Origin: Parietaria judaica
Lineage: Eukaryota > Streptophyta > Magnoliopsida > Rosales > Urticaceae
Direction: 5' to 3'
NCBI GenBank assembly: GCA_954871525.1
Contig: OX940863.1
Coordinates: 42,022,501 to 42,086,500, forward strand
DNA: 64,000 bases
The notes below the pieces were generated by a model that searched no databases, was not told the DNA's origin, and worked only from the letters and a program-made list of their open reading frames with translations. A program made the translations under genes and the position numbers. Below are positions 36,897 through 50,517 of the stretch, in pieces; position 1 is the stretch's first letter; each line of letters opens with the position of its first letter.

Positions 36897-39800
36897 TAGG
36901 AGACAGCTCTTCATCATTTAGGTATTAAAATAAGTAAATGTTATACAATTACACATGATTAAGATTTTTGAAGTTCATTTGTCGTTTAAAATATCGTTTC
37001 ACTAGGGTTCTTTCTCGGAAAATGGGAAAAAGACTCAGATTTTTTTGGAGCACGCATTAATTGTTGAAATTGGATTTAAATAAGTAAATGTGATACAATT
37101 ACACATGATTAAGATTTTTAAAGTTCATTTGTTGTTTAAAATATCGTTTAACTAGGGTTATTTCTCGGAAAATTGGAAAAAGACTCAGTTTTTTTTTGGA
37201 GCACGCATTAATTGTTGAAACTGGATTTTAAGAGAGCTCCAAAAACTTTTAATGCCGAAACTAACCCAATTTATAATAATACCACCCTAAATAAGGTCTA
37301 GCAACTCAAATTTCATCAAAAACGCATCGTATTTGCTCTCGTAAGATAACGAATTTTTAACACTTTTCGGTAAAGATTTTAACCTGTTCTCGGCTACATA
37401 TAGAAACTAGGAGATAGTGCTTTGCAATTTAGGGATTAAAATAATTTAATGTAATAAAATTACACATTATTAAGCATTTTTAAGTTCATTTTTTGTTTAA
37501 AAAATCTTTTAATTAGAGTTCTTTCGCGTAAAATGGGAAAAAGACTCAGTTTTTTTTGGAGGAAGCGTTAATTGTTGAAACTAGATTTTAAGAGAGCTCG
37601 AAAAAATTTCAATGCCAAAACAAACCCAATTTATAATAATACCACCATAAAGAAGGTCTAGGAACTCAAATTTCATCAAGAACGCATCGTATTTTCCCTC
37701 GTAAGAAAACCAATTTTTAACACTTTTCGTTAAAAGTTTTAACCCATTAAATGCTTGATATAGAGACTAGGAGACAGCTCTTCGCCGTTTAGGTATTAAA
37801 ATAATTAAATGTGATACAATTACACATGATTAAGATTTTTGAAGTTCATTTGTCGTTTAAAATATCGTTTAACTAGGGTTCTTTCTCGGAAAATGGGAAA
37901 AAGACTCGGTTTTTTTTGGAGCACGCATTAATTGTTGAAATTGGATTTAAATAAGTAAATGTGATACAATTACACATGATTAAGATTTTTAACGTTCATT
38001 TTTTGTTTAAAATATCGTTTAACTAGGGTTCTTTCTCGGAAAATTGGAAAAAGACTCAGTTTTTTTTGGAGCACGCATTAATTGTTGAAACTGGATTTTA
38101 AGAGAGCTCCAAAAACTTTTAATGCCAAAACTAACAAAATTTATAATAATACCACCCTAAAGAAGGTCTAGCAACTCAAATTTCATCAAGAACGCATCGT
38201 ATTTGCTCTCCTAAGATAACGAATTTTTAACACTTTTCGGTAAAGATTTTAACCCGTTCTCGGCTACATATAGAAACTAGGAGATAGTGCTTCGCAATTT
38301 AGGGATTAAAATAATTTAATGTAATAAAATTACACATTATTAAGCATTTTTAAGTTCATTTTTTGTTTAAAATATATTTTAATTAGAGTTCTTTCGCGAA
38401 AAATGGGAAAAAGACTCAGTTTTTTTTGGAGGACGCGTTAATTGTTGAAACTAGATTTTAAGAGAGCTCGAAAAAATTTCAATGCCAAAACAAACCCAAT
38501 TTATAATAATACCACCATAAAGAAGGTCTAGGAACTCCAATTTCATTAAGAACGCATCGTATTTGCTCTCGTAAGAAAACCAATTTTTAACACTTTTCGT
38601 TAAACGTTTTAACCCATTAACGGCTTGATATAGAAACTAGGAGACAGCTCTTCGCCGTTTAGGTATTAAAATAATTAAATGTGATACAATTACACATGAG
38701 TAAGATTTTTGAAGTTCATTTGTCGTTTAAAATATCGTTTAACTAGGGTTCTTTCTCGAAAAATGGGAAAAAGACTCAGTTTTTTTTGGAGCACGCATTA
38801 ATTGTTGAAATTGGATTTAAATAAGTAAATGTGATACAATTACACATGATTAAGATTTTTAAAGTTCATTTGTTGTTTAAAATATCGTTTAACTAGGGTT
38901 CTTTCTCGGAAAATTGGAAAAAGACTCAGTTTTTTTTGGAGCACGCATTAATTATTGAAACTGGATTTTAAGAGAGCTCCAAAAACTTTTAATGCCAAAA
39001 CTAACCCAATTTATGATAATACCACCCTAAATAAGGTCTAGCAACTCAAATTTCATCAAGAACGCATCGTATTTGCTCTCGTAAGATAACCAATTTTTAA
39101 CACTTTTCGGTAAAGATTTTAAACCGTTCTCGGCTTCATATAGAAACTAGGAGATAGTGCTTCGCAATTTAGGGATTAAAATAATTTAATGTAATAAAAT
39201 TACACATTATTAAGCATTTTTAAGTTCATTTTTTGTTTAAAATATCTTTTAATTAGAGTTCTTTCGCGTAAAATGGGAAAAAGACTTAGTTTTTTTTGGA
39301 GGACGCGTTAATTGTTGAAACTAGATTTTAAGAGAGCTCGAAAAAATTTCAATGCCAAAACAAACCCAATTTATAATAATACCACCATAAAGAAGGTCTA
39401 GGAACTCAAATTTCATCAAGAACGCATCGTATTTGCTCTCGTAAGAAAACCAATTTTTAACACTTTTCGTTAAAAGTTTTAACCCATTAACGGCTTGATA
39501 TAGAAACTAGGAGACAGCTCTTCATCATTTAGGTATTAAAATAAGTAAATGTTATACAATTACACATGATTAAGATTTTTGAAGTTCATTTGTCGTTTAA
39601 AATATCGTTTCACTAGGGTTCTTTCTCGGAAAATGGGAAAAAGACTCAGATTTTTTTGGAGCACGCATTAATTGTTGAAATTGGATTTAAATAAGTAAAT
39701 GTGATACAATTACACATGATTAAGATTTTTAAAGTTCATTTGTTGTTTAAAATATCGTTTAACTAGGGTTATTTCTCGGAAAATTGGAAAAAGACTCAGT

Positions 39801-42800
39801 TTTTTTTTGGAGCACGCATTAATTGTTGAAACTGGATTTTAAGAGAGCTCCAAAAACTTTTAATGCCGAAACTAACCCAATTTATAATAATACCACCCTA
39901 AATAAGGTCTAGCAACTCAAATTTCATCAAAAACGCATCGTATTTGCTCTCGTAAGATAACGAATTTTTAACACTTTTCGGTAAAGATTTTAACCTGTTC
40001 TCGGCTACATATAGAAACTAGGAGATAGTGCTTTGCAATTTAGGGATTAAAATAATTTAATGTAATAAAATTACACATTATTAAGCATTTTTAAGTTCAT
40101 TTTTTGTTTAAAAAATCTTTTAATTAGAGTTCTTTCGCGTAAAATGGGAAAAAGACTCAGTTTTTTTTGGAGGAAGCGTTAATTGTTGAAACTAGATTTT
40201 AAGAGAGCTCGAAAAAATTTCAATGCCAAAACAAACCCAATTTATAATAATACCACCATAAAGAAGGTCTAGGAACTCAAATTTCATCAAGAACGCATCG
40301 TATTTTCCCTCGTAAGAAAACCAATTTTTAACACTTTTCGTTAAAAGTTTTAACCCATTAAATGCTTGATATAGAGACTAGGAGACAGCTCTTCGCCGTT
40401 TAGGTATTAAAATAATTAAATGTGATACAATTACACATGATTAAGATTTTTGAAGTTCATTTGTCGTTTAAAATATCGTTTAACTAGGGTTCTTTCTCGG
40501 AAAATGGGAAAAAGACTCGGTTTTTTTTGGAGCACGCATTAATTGTTGAAATTGGATTTAAATAAGTAAATGTGATACAATTACACATGATTAAGATTTT
40601 TAACGTTCATTTTTTGTTTAAAATATCGTTTAACTAGGGTTCTTTCTCGGAAAATTGGAAAAAGACTCAGTTTTTTTTGGAGCACGCATTAATTGTTGAA
40701 ACTGGATTTTAAGAGAGCTCCAAAAACTTTTAATGCCAAAACTAACAAAATTTATAATAATACCACCCTAAAGAAGGTCTAGCAACTCAAATTTCATCAA
40801 GAACGCATCGTATTTGCTCTCCTAAGATAACGAATTTTTAACACTTTTCGGTAAAGATTTTAACCCGTTCTCGGCTACATATAGAAACTAGGAGATAGTG
40901 CTTCGCAATTTAGGGATTAAAATAATTTAATGTAATAAAATTACACATTATTAAGCATTTTTAAGTTCATTTTTTGTTTAAAATATATTTTAATTAGAGT
41001 TCTTTCGCGTAAAATGGGAAAAAGACTCAGTTTTTTTTGGAGGACGCGTTAATTGTTGAAACTAGATTTTAAGAGAGCTCGAAAAAATTTCAATGCCAAA
41101 ACAAACCCAATTTATAATAATACCACCATAAAGAAGGTCTAGGAACTCCAATTTCATTAAGAACGCATCGTATTTGCTCTCGTAAGAAAACCAATTTTTA
41201 ACACTTTTCGTTAAACGTTTTAACCCATTAACGGCTTGATATAGAAACTAGGAGACAGCTCTTCGCCGTTTAGGTATTAAAATAATTAAATGTGATACAA
41301 TTACACATGAGTAAGATTTTTGAAGTTCATTTGTCGTTTAAAATATCGTTTAACTAGGGTTCTTTCTCGAAAAATGGGAAAAAGACTCAGTTTTTTTTGG
41401 AGCACGCATTAATTGTTGAAATTGGATTTAAATAAGTAAATGTGATACAATTACACATGATTAAGATTTTTAAAGTTCATTTGTTGTTTAAAATATCGTT
41501 TAACTAGGGTTCTTTCTCGGAAAATTGGAAAAAGACTCAGTTTTTTTTGGAGCACGCATTAATTATTGAAACTGGATTTTAAGAGAGCTCCAAAAACTTT
41601 TAATGCCAAAACTAACCCAATTTATGATAATACCACCCTAAATAAGGTCTAGCAACTCAAATTTCATCAAGAACGCATCGTATTTGCTCTCGTAAGATAA
41701 CCAATTTTTAACACTTTTCGGTAAAGATTTTAAACCGTTCTCGGCTTCATATAGAAACTAGGAGATAGTGCTTCGCAATTTAGGGATTAAAATAATTTAA
41801 TGTAATAAAATTACACATTATTAAGCATTTTTAAGTTCATTTTTTGTTTAAAAAATCTTTTAATTAGAGTTCTTTCGCGTAAAATGGGAAAAAGACTCAG
41901 TTTTTTTTGGAGGAAGCGTTAATTGTTGAAACTAGATTTTAAGAGAGCTCGAAAAAATTTCAATGCCAAAACAAACCCAATTTATAATAATACCACCATA
42001 AAGAAGGTCTAGGAACTCAAATTTCATCAAGAACGCATCGTATTTTCCCTCGTAAGAAAACCAATTTTTAACACTTTTCGTTAAAAGTTTTAACCCATTA
42101 AATGCTTGATATAGAGACTAGGAGACAGCTCTTCGCCGTTTAGGTATTAAAATAATTAAATGTGATACAATTACACATGATTAAGATTTTTGAAGTTCAT
42201 TTGTCGTTTAAAATATCGTTTAACTAGGGTTCTTTCTCGGAAAATGGGAAAAAGACTCGGTTTTTTTTGGAGCACGCATTAATTGTTGAAATTGGATTTA
42301 AATAAGTAAATGTGATACAATTACACATGATTAAGATTTTTAACGTTCATTTTTTGTTTAAAATATCGTTTAACTAGGGTTCTTTCTCGGAAAATTGGAA
42401 AAAGACTCAGTTTTTTTTGGAGCACGCATTAATTGTTGAAACTGGATTTTAAGAGAGCTCCAAAAACTTTTAATGCCAAAACTAACAAAATTTATAATAA
42501 TACCACCCTAAAGAAGGTCTAGCAACTCAAATTTCATCAAGAACGCATCGTATTTGCTCTCCTAAGATAACGAATTTTTAACACTTTTCGGTAAAGATTT
42601 TAACCCGTTCTCGGCTACATATAGAAACTAGGAGATAGTGCTTCGCAATTTAGGGATTAAAATAATTTAATGTAATAAAATTACACATTATTAAGCATTT
42701 TTAAGTTCATTTTTTGTTTAAAATATATTTTAATTAGAGTTCTTTCGCGTAAAATGGGAAAAAGACTCAGTTTTTTTTGGAGGACGCGTTAATTGTTGAA

Positions 42801-43498
42801 ACTAGATTTTAAGAGAGCTCGAAAAAATTTCAATGCCAAAACAAACCCAATTTATAATAATACCACCATAAAGAAGGTCTAGGAACTCCAATTTCATTAA
42901 GAACGCATCGTATTTGCTCTCGTAAGAAAACCAATTTTTAACACTTTTCGTTAAACGTTTTAACCCATTAACGGCTTGATATAGAAACTAGGAGACAGCT
43001 CTTCGCCGTTTAGGTATTAAAATAATTAAATGTGATACAATTACACATGAGTAAGATTTTTGAAGTTCATTTGTCGTTTAAAATATCGTTTAACTAGGGT
43101 TCTTTCTCGAAAAATGGGAAAAAGACTCAGTTTTTTTTGGAGCACGCATTAATTGTTGAAATTGGATTTAAATAAGTAAATGTGATACAATTACACATGA
43201 TTAAGATTTTTAAAGTTCATTTGTTGTTTAAAATATCGTTTAACTAGGGTTCTTTCTCGGAAAATTGGAAAAAGACTCAGTTTTTTTTGGAGCACGCATT
43301 AATTATTGAAACTGGATTTTAAGAGAGCTCCAAAAACTTTTAATGCCAAAACTAACCCAATTTATGATAATACCACCCTAAATAAGGTCTAGCAACTCAA
43401 ATTTCATCAAGAACGCATCGTATTTGCTCTCGTAAGATAACCAATTTTTAACACTTTTCGGTAAAGATTTTAAACCGTTCTCGGCTTCATATAGAAAC
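36897..43498. repeat. 2611-bp HOR with a nested 1740-bp repeat, near-identical copies
   Basis: 36897-39147 and 39508-41758 match at a shift of 2611 bp, including the extra T. The only difference I saw is at 38399, where a replaces t of tttcgcgtaaaa (t at 41010). Inside, the four-unit block 37408-39147 recurs at 40019-41758 and 41759-43498 (1740 bp each). Its private words are ggaagcgtt with attttccctcg and aatgcttgatatagagac in the first L2-R1, taacgttcat and ctaacaaaat in the first L1-d-R2, ctccaatttcattaag in the second L2-R1, and catgagtaag in the second L1-d-R2. Confidence 0.92.
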
Positions 43499-44368
43499 TA
43501 GGAGATAGTGCTTCGCAATTTAGGGATTAAAATAATTTAATGTAATAAAATTACACATTATTAAGCATTTTTAAGTTCATTTTTTGTTTAAAATATCTTT
43601 TAATTAGAGTTCTTTCGCGTAAAATGGGAAAAAGACTCAGTTTTTTTTGGAGGACGCGTTAATTGTTGAAACTAGATTTTAAGAGAGCTCGAAAAAATTT
43701 CAATGCCAAAACAAACCCAATTTATAATAATACCACCATAAACAAGGTCTAGGAACTCAAATTTCATCAAGAACGCATCGTATTTGCTCTCGTAAGAAAA
43801 CCAATTTTTAACACTTTTCGTTAAAAGTTTTAACCCATTAACGGCTTGATATAGAAACTAGGAGACAGCTCTTCGCCGTTTAGGTATTAAAATAAGTAAA
43901 TGTGATACAATTACACATGATTAAGATTTTTGAAGTTCATTTGTCGTTTAAAATATCGTTTAACTAGGGTTCTTTCTCGGAAAATGGGAAAAAGACTAAG
44001 TTTTTTTTGGAGCACGCATTAATTGTTGAAATTGGATTTAAATAAGTAAATGTGATACAATTACACATGATTAAGATTTTTAAAGTTCATTTGTTGTTTA
44101 AAATATCGTTTAACTAGGGTTCTTTCTCGGAAAATTGGAAAAAGACTCAGTTTTTTTTGGAGCACGCATTAATTATTGAAACTGGATTTTAAGAGAGCTC
44201 CAAAAACTTTTAATGCCAAAACTAACCCAATTTATAATAATACCACCCTAAAGAAGGTCTAGGTACTCAAATTTCATCAAGAACGCATCGTATTTGCTCT
44301 CGTAAGATAACGAATTTTTAACACTTTTCGGTAAAGATTTTAACCCGTTCTCGGCTACATATAGAAAC

Positions 44369-47300
44369 TAGGAGATAGTGCTTCGCAATTTAGGGATTAA
44401 AATAATTTAATGTAATAAAATTACACATTATTAAGCATTTTTAAGTTCATTTTTTGTTTAAAATATATTTTAATTAGAGTTCTTTCGCGTAAAATGGGAA
44501 AAAGACTCAGTTTTTTTTGGAGGACGCGTTAATTGTTTAAACTATATTTTAAGAGAGCTCGAAAAAATTTCAATGCCAAAACAAACCCAATTTATAATAA
44601 TACTACCATAAAGAAGGTCTAGGAACTCAAATTTCATCAAGAACGCATCGTATTTGCTCTCGTAAGAAAACCAATTTTTAACACTTTTCGTTAAACGTTT
44701 TAACCCATTAACGGCTTCATATAGAAACTAGGAGACAGCTCTTCGCCGTTTAGGTATTAAAATAATTAAATTTGATACAATTACACATGATTAAGATTTT
44801 TGAAGTTCATTTGTCGTTTAAAATATCGTTTAACTAGGGTTCTTTCTCGGAAAATGGGAAAAAGACTAAGTTTTTTTTGGAGCACGCATTAATTGTTGAA
44901 ATTGGATTTAAATAAGTAAATGTGATACAATTACACATGATTAAGATTTTTAAAGTTCATTTGTTGTTTAAAATATCGTTTAACTAGGGTTCTTTATCGG
45001 AAAATTGGAAAAAGACTCAGTTTTTTTTGGAGCACGCATTAATTATTGAAACTGGATTTTAAGAGAGCTCCAAAAACTTTTAATGCCAAAACTAACCCAA
45101 TTTATGATAATACCACCCTAAATAAGGTCTAGCAACTCAAATTTCATCAAGAACGCATCGTATTTGCTCTCGTAAGATAACCAATTTTTAACACTTTTCG
45201 GTAAAGATTTTAACCCGTTCTCGGCTTCATATAGAAACTAGGAGATAGTGCTTCGCAATTTAGGGATTAAAATAATTTAATGTAATAAAATTACACATTA
45301 TTAAGCATTTTTAAGTTCATTTTTTGTTTAAAATATCTTTTAATTAGAGTTCTTTCGCGTAAAATGGGAAAAAGACTCAGTTTTTTTTGGAGGACGCTGT
45401 AATTGTTGAAACTAGATTTTAAGAGAGCTCAAAAAAATTTCAATGCCAAAACAAACCCAATTTATAATAATACAACCATAAAGAAGGTCTAGGAATTCAA
45501 ATTTCATCAAGAACGCATCGTATTTGCTCTCGTAAGAAAACCAATTTTTAACACTTTTCGTTAAAAGTTTTAACCCATTAACGGCTTGATATAGAAACTA
45601 GGAGACAGCTCTTCACCGTTTAGGTATTAAAATAAGTAAATGTGATACAATTACACATGATTAAGATTTTTGAAGTTCATTTGTCGTTTAAAATATCGTT
45701 TAACTAGGGTTCTTTCTCGGAAAATGGGAAAAAGACTCGGTTTTTTTTGGAGCACGCATTAATTAATGAAATTGGATTTAAATAAGTAAATGTGATACAA
45801 TTACACATGATTAAGATTTTTAAAGTTCATTTGTTGTTTAAAATATCGTTTAACTAGGGTTCTTTCTCGGAAAATTGGAAAAAGACTCAGTTTTTTTTGG
45901 AGCACGCATTAATTGTTGAAACTGGATTTTAAGAGAGCTCCAAAAACTTTTAATGCCAAAACTAACCCAATTTATGATAATACCACCCTAAATAAGGTCT
46001 AGCAACTCAAATTTCATCAAGAACGCATCGTATTTGCTCTCGTAAGATAACCAATTTTTAACACTTTTCGGTAAAGATTTTAACCCGTTCTCGGCTTCAT
46101 ATAGAAACTAGGAGATAGTGCTTCGCAATTTAGGGATTAAAATAATTTAATGTAATAAAATTACACATTATTAAGCATTTTTAAGTTCATTTTTTGTTTA
46201 AAATATCTTTTAATTAGAGTTCTTTCGCGTAAAATGGGAAAAAGACTCAGTTTTTTTTGGAGGACGCGTTAATTGTTGAAACTAGATTTTAAGAGAGCTC
46301 AAAAAAATTTCAATGCCAAAACAAACCCAATTTATAATAATACCACCATAAAGAAGGTCTAGGAACTCAAATTTCATCAAGAACGCATCGTATTTGCTCT
46401 CGTAAGAAAACCAATTTTTAACACTTTTCGTTAAAAGTTTTAACCCATTAACGGCTTGATATAGAAACTAGGAGACAGCTCTTCACCGTTTAGGTATTAA
46501 AATAAGTAAATGTGATACAATTACACATGATTAAGATTTTTGAAGTTCATTTGTCGTTTAAAATATCGTTTAACTAGGGTTCTTTCTCGGAAAATGGGAA
46601 AAAGACTCGGTTTTTTTTGGAGCACGCATTAATTAATGAAATTGGATTTAAATAAGTAAATGTGATACAATTACACATGATTAAGATTTTTAAAGTTCAT
46701 TTGTTGTTTAAAATATTGTTTAACTAGGGTTCTTTCTCGGAAAATTGGAAAAAGACTCAGTTTTTTTTGGAGCACGCATTAATCGTTGAAACTGGATTTT
46801 AAGAGAGCTCCAAAAACTTTTAATGCAAAAACTAACCCAATTTATAATAATACCACCCTAAAGAAGGTCTAGCAACTCAAATTTCATCAAGAACGCATCG
46901 TATTTGCTCTCGTAAGATAACGAATTTTTAACACTTTTCGGTAAAGATTTTAACCCGTTCTCGGCTACATATAGAAACTAGGAGATAGTGCTTCGCAATT
47001 TAGGGATTAAAATAATTTAATGTAATAAAATTACACATTATTAAGCATTTTTAAGTTCATTTTTTGTTTAAAATATATTTTAATTAGAGTTCTTTCGCGT
47101 AAAATGGGAAAAAGACTCAGTTTTTTTTGGAGGACGCGTTAATTGTTGAAACTAGATGTTAAGAGAGCTCGAAAAAATTTCAATGCCAAAACAAACCCAA
47201 TTTATAATAATACCACCATAAAGAAGGTCTAGGAACTCAAATTTCATCAAGAACGCATCGTATTTGCTCTCGTAAGAAAACCAATTTTTAACACTTTTCG

Positions 47301-48207
47301 TTAAACGTTTTAACCCATTAACGGCTTGATATAGAAACTAGGAGACAGCTCTTCGCCGTTTAGGTATTAAAATAATTAAATGTGATACAATTACACATGA
47401 TTAAGATTTTTGAAGTTCATTTGTCGTTTAAAATATCGTTTAACTAGGGTTCTTTCTCGGAAAATGGGAAAAAGACTAAGTTTTTTTTGGAGCACGCATT
47501 AATTTTTGAAATTGGATTTAAATAAGTAAATGTGATACAATTAAACATGATTAAGATTTTTAAAGTTCATTTGTTGTTTAAAATATCGTTTAACTAGGGT
47601 TCTTTATCGGAAAATTGGAAAAAGACTCAGTTTTTTTTAGAGCACGCATTAATTATTGAAACTGGATTTTAAGAGAGCTCCAAAAACTTTTAATGCCAAA
47701 ACTAACCCAATTTATGATAATACCACCCTAAATAAGGTCTAGCAACTCAAATTTCATCAAGAACGCATCGTATTTGCTCTCGTAAGATAACCAATTTTTA
47801 ACACTTTTCGGTAAAAATTTTAAACCGTTCTCGGCTTCATATAGAAACTAGGAGATAGTGCTTCGCAATTTAGGGATTAAAATAATTTAATGTAATAAAA
47901 TTACACATTATTAAGCATTTTTAAGTTCATTTTTTGTTTAAAATATCTTTTAATTAGAGTTCTTTCGCGTAAATGGGAAAAAGACTCAGTTTTTTTTGGA
48001 GGACGCGTTAATTGTTGAAACTAGATTTTAAGAGAGCTCGAAAAAATTTCAATGCCAAAACAAACCCAATTTATAATAATACCACCATAAAGAAGGTCTA
48101 GGAACTCAAATTTCATCAAGAACGCATCGTATTTGCTCTCGTAAGAAAACCAATTTTTAACACTTTTCGTTAAAAGTTTTAACCCATTAACGGCTTGATA
48201 TAGAAAC
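44369..48207. repeat. Related blocks at 2610-bp spacing
   Basis: The L2-R1 and L1-d-R2 units at 44369-45238 resemble those at 46979-47848 (shift 2610). Both have aaatatatttt in L2, aataattaaat and gactaag in the first module, and ctttatcgg in the second. Between them, 45599 and 46469 begin two near-identical pairs at a shift of 870 (cttcaccgtt, actcgg, attaatgaaa). Spacing equal to three 870-bp dimers suggests the same duplication step size as in the block to the left. Confidence 0.82.
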
Positions 48208-49077
48208 TAGGAGACAACTCTTCGTCGTTTAGGTATTAAAATAAGTAAATGTGATACAATTTCACATGATTAAGATTTTTGAAGTTCATTTGTTGTTTAA
48301 AATATCGTTTAACTAGGGTTCTTTCTCGGAAAATGGGAAAAAGACTCAGTTTTTTTTGGAGCACGCATTAATTGTTGAAACTGGATTTAAATAAGTAAAT
48401 GTGATACAATTACACATGAATAAGATTTTTGAAGTTCATTTGTTGTTTAAAATATCGTTTAACTAGGGTTCTTTCTCGGAAAATGGGAAAAAGACTCAGT
48501 TTTTTTTGGAGCACGCATTAATTGTTGAAACTGGATTTTAAGAGAGCTCCAAAAACTTTTAATGCCAAAACTAACCCAATTTATAATAATTCCACCCTAA
48601 AGAAGGTCTAGTAACTCAAATTTCTTCAAGAACGCATCGTATTTGCTCCCGTAAGATAATGAATTTTTAACACTTTTCGGTAAAGATTTTAACCCGTTCT
48701 CGGCTTCATATAGAAACTAGGAGATAGTGCTTCGCAATTTAGGGATTAAAATAATTTAATGTAATAAAATTACACATTATTAAGCATTTTTAAGTTCATT
48801 TTTTGTTTAAAATATCTTTTAATTAGAGTTCTTTCGCGTAAAATGGGAAAAAGACTCAGTTTTTTTTGGAGGACGCGTTAATTGTTGAAACTAGATTTTA
48901 AGAGAGCTCGAAAAAATTTCAATGCCAAAACAAACCCAATTTATAATAATACCACCATAAAGAAGGTCTAGGAACTCAAATTTCATCAAGAACGCATCGT
49001 ATTTGCTCTCGTAAGAAAACCAATTTTTAACACTTTTCGTTAAAAGTTTTAACCCATTAACGGCATGATATAGAAAT

Positions 49078-49437
49078 TAGGAGACAGCTCTTCGCCGTTT
49101 AGGTATTAAAATAAGTAAATGTTATACAATTACACATGATTAAGATTTTTGAAGTTCATTTGTTGTTTAAAATATCTTTTAATTAGAGTTCTTTCTCGTA
49201 AAATGGGAAAAAGACTCAGTTTTTTTTGGAGGACGCGTTAATTTTTGAAACTAGGTTTTAAGAGAGCTCGAAAAAATTTCAATGCCAAAACAAACCCAAT
49301 TTATAATAATACCACCATAAAGAAGGTCTAGGAACTCAAATTTCATCAAGAACGCATCGTATTTGCTCTCGTAAGAAAACCAATTTTTAACACTTTTCGT
49401 TAAAAGTTTTAACCCATTAACGGCTTGATATAGAAAC
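49078..49437. repeat. Recombinant unit: L1 start, L2 end, R1
   Basis: It begins like L1 (taggagacag, cttcgccg, aagtaaatgttatac, tgaagttcatttgttg) and from about 49170 continues as L2 (aatatcttttaattagag, ggaggacgcgtt). The switch lies in the conserved word tttaaaatatc. The preceding unit is also of the L2-R1 kind, so two L2-ended units are adjacent. Confidence 0.85.
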
Positions 49438-49797
49438 TAGGAGACAGTTCTTCGCCGTTTAGGTATTAAAATAAGTAAATGTTATACAATTACACGTGAT
49501 TAATATTTTTGAAGTTCATTTGTTGTTTAAAATATCGTTTAACTAGGGTTCTTTCTCGGAAAATGGGAAAAAGACTCAGTTTTTTTTGGAGCACGAATTA
49601 ATTGTTGAAACTGGATTTTAAGAGAGCTACAAAAACTTTTAATGCCAAAACTAACCCAATTTATGATAATACCACCCTAAATAAGGTCTAGCAACTCAAA
49701 TTTCATCAAGAACGCATCGTATTTGCTCTCGTAAGATAACCAATTTTTAACACTTTTCGGTAAAGATTTTAAACCGTTCTCGGCTTCATATAGAAAC

Positions 49798-50157
49798 TAG
49801 GAGATAGTGCTTCGCAATTTAGGGATTAAAATAATTTAATGTAATAAAATTACACATTATTAATAATTTTTAAGTTCATTTTTTGTTTAAAATATCTTTT
49901 AATTAGAGTTCTTTCGCGTAAAATGGGAAAAAGACTCAGTTTTTTTTGGAGGACGCGTTAATTGTTGAAACTAGATTTTAAGAGAGCTCGAAAAAATTTC
50001 AATGCCAAAACAAACCCAATTTATAATAATACCACCATAAAGAAGGTCTAGGAACTCAAATTTCATCAAGAACGCATCGTATTTGCTCTCGTAAGAAAAC
50101 CAATTTTTAACACTTTTCGGTAAAGATTTTAAACCGTTCTCGGCTTCATATAGATAC
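49798..50157. repeat. Recombinant unit: L2 with R1 start and R2 end
   Basis: The left half is L2 (with taataattttt near 49861 in place of taagcattttt). The right half starts as R1 (agctcgaaaa, gtaagaaaacc) and ends as R2 (cggtaaagattttaaaccg, tcggcttcatatag). The switch is within caatttttaacacttttcg near 50100-50120. It is followed by another L2 unit, as R2 ends normally are. Confidence 0.87.
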
Positions 50158-50517
50158 TAGGAGATAGTGCTTCGCAATTTAGGGATTAAAATAATTTAAT
50201 GTAATAAAATTACACATTATTAAGCATTTTTAAGTTCATTTTTTGTTTAAAATATCTTTTAATTAGAGTTCTTTCGCGTAAAATGGGAAAAAGACTCAGT
50301 TTTTTTTGGAGGACGCGTTAATTGTTGAAACTAGATTTTAAGAGAGCTCGAAAAAATTTCAATGCCAAAACAAACCAAATTTATAATAATACCACCATAA
50401 AGAAGGTCTAGGAACTCAAATTTCATCAAGAACGCATCGTATTTGCTCTCGTAAGAAAACCAATTTTTAACACTTTTCGTTGAAAGTTTTAACCCATTAA
50501 CGGCTTGATATAGAAAC

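Larger units (their letters stand above)
36897..49077. repeat. Array domain 5: fourteen 870-bp dimers (L1-d-R2/L2-R1)
   Basis: Unit pairs start at 36897, 37768, 38638, 39508, 40379, 41249, 42119, 42989, 43859, 44729, 45599, 46469, 47339 and 48208; each 510-bp L1-d-R2 unit is followed by a 360-bp L2-R1 unit. In these units the two 150-bp modules have diverged from each other: the first typically has tgtcgttta and aatgggaaaa, the second tttaaagttc or taacgttc and aattggaaaa. The last pair (48208) lacks these marks. Lengths of 511 at 36897 and 39508 come from one extra T in the T run, and 359 at 47849 from one lost A. Confidence 0.93.

Noticed and set aside
36897..43498. Assembly duplication as the cause of near-identical copies
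   Set aside because: Not excluded, but copies have different neighbours and at least one private base, and such copies are normal in satellites; it is kept as a check rather than a conclusion.
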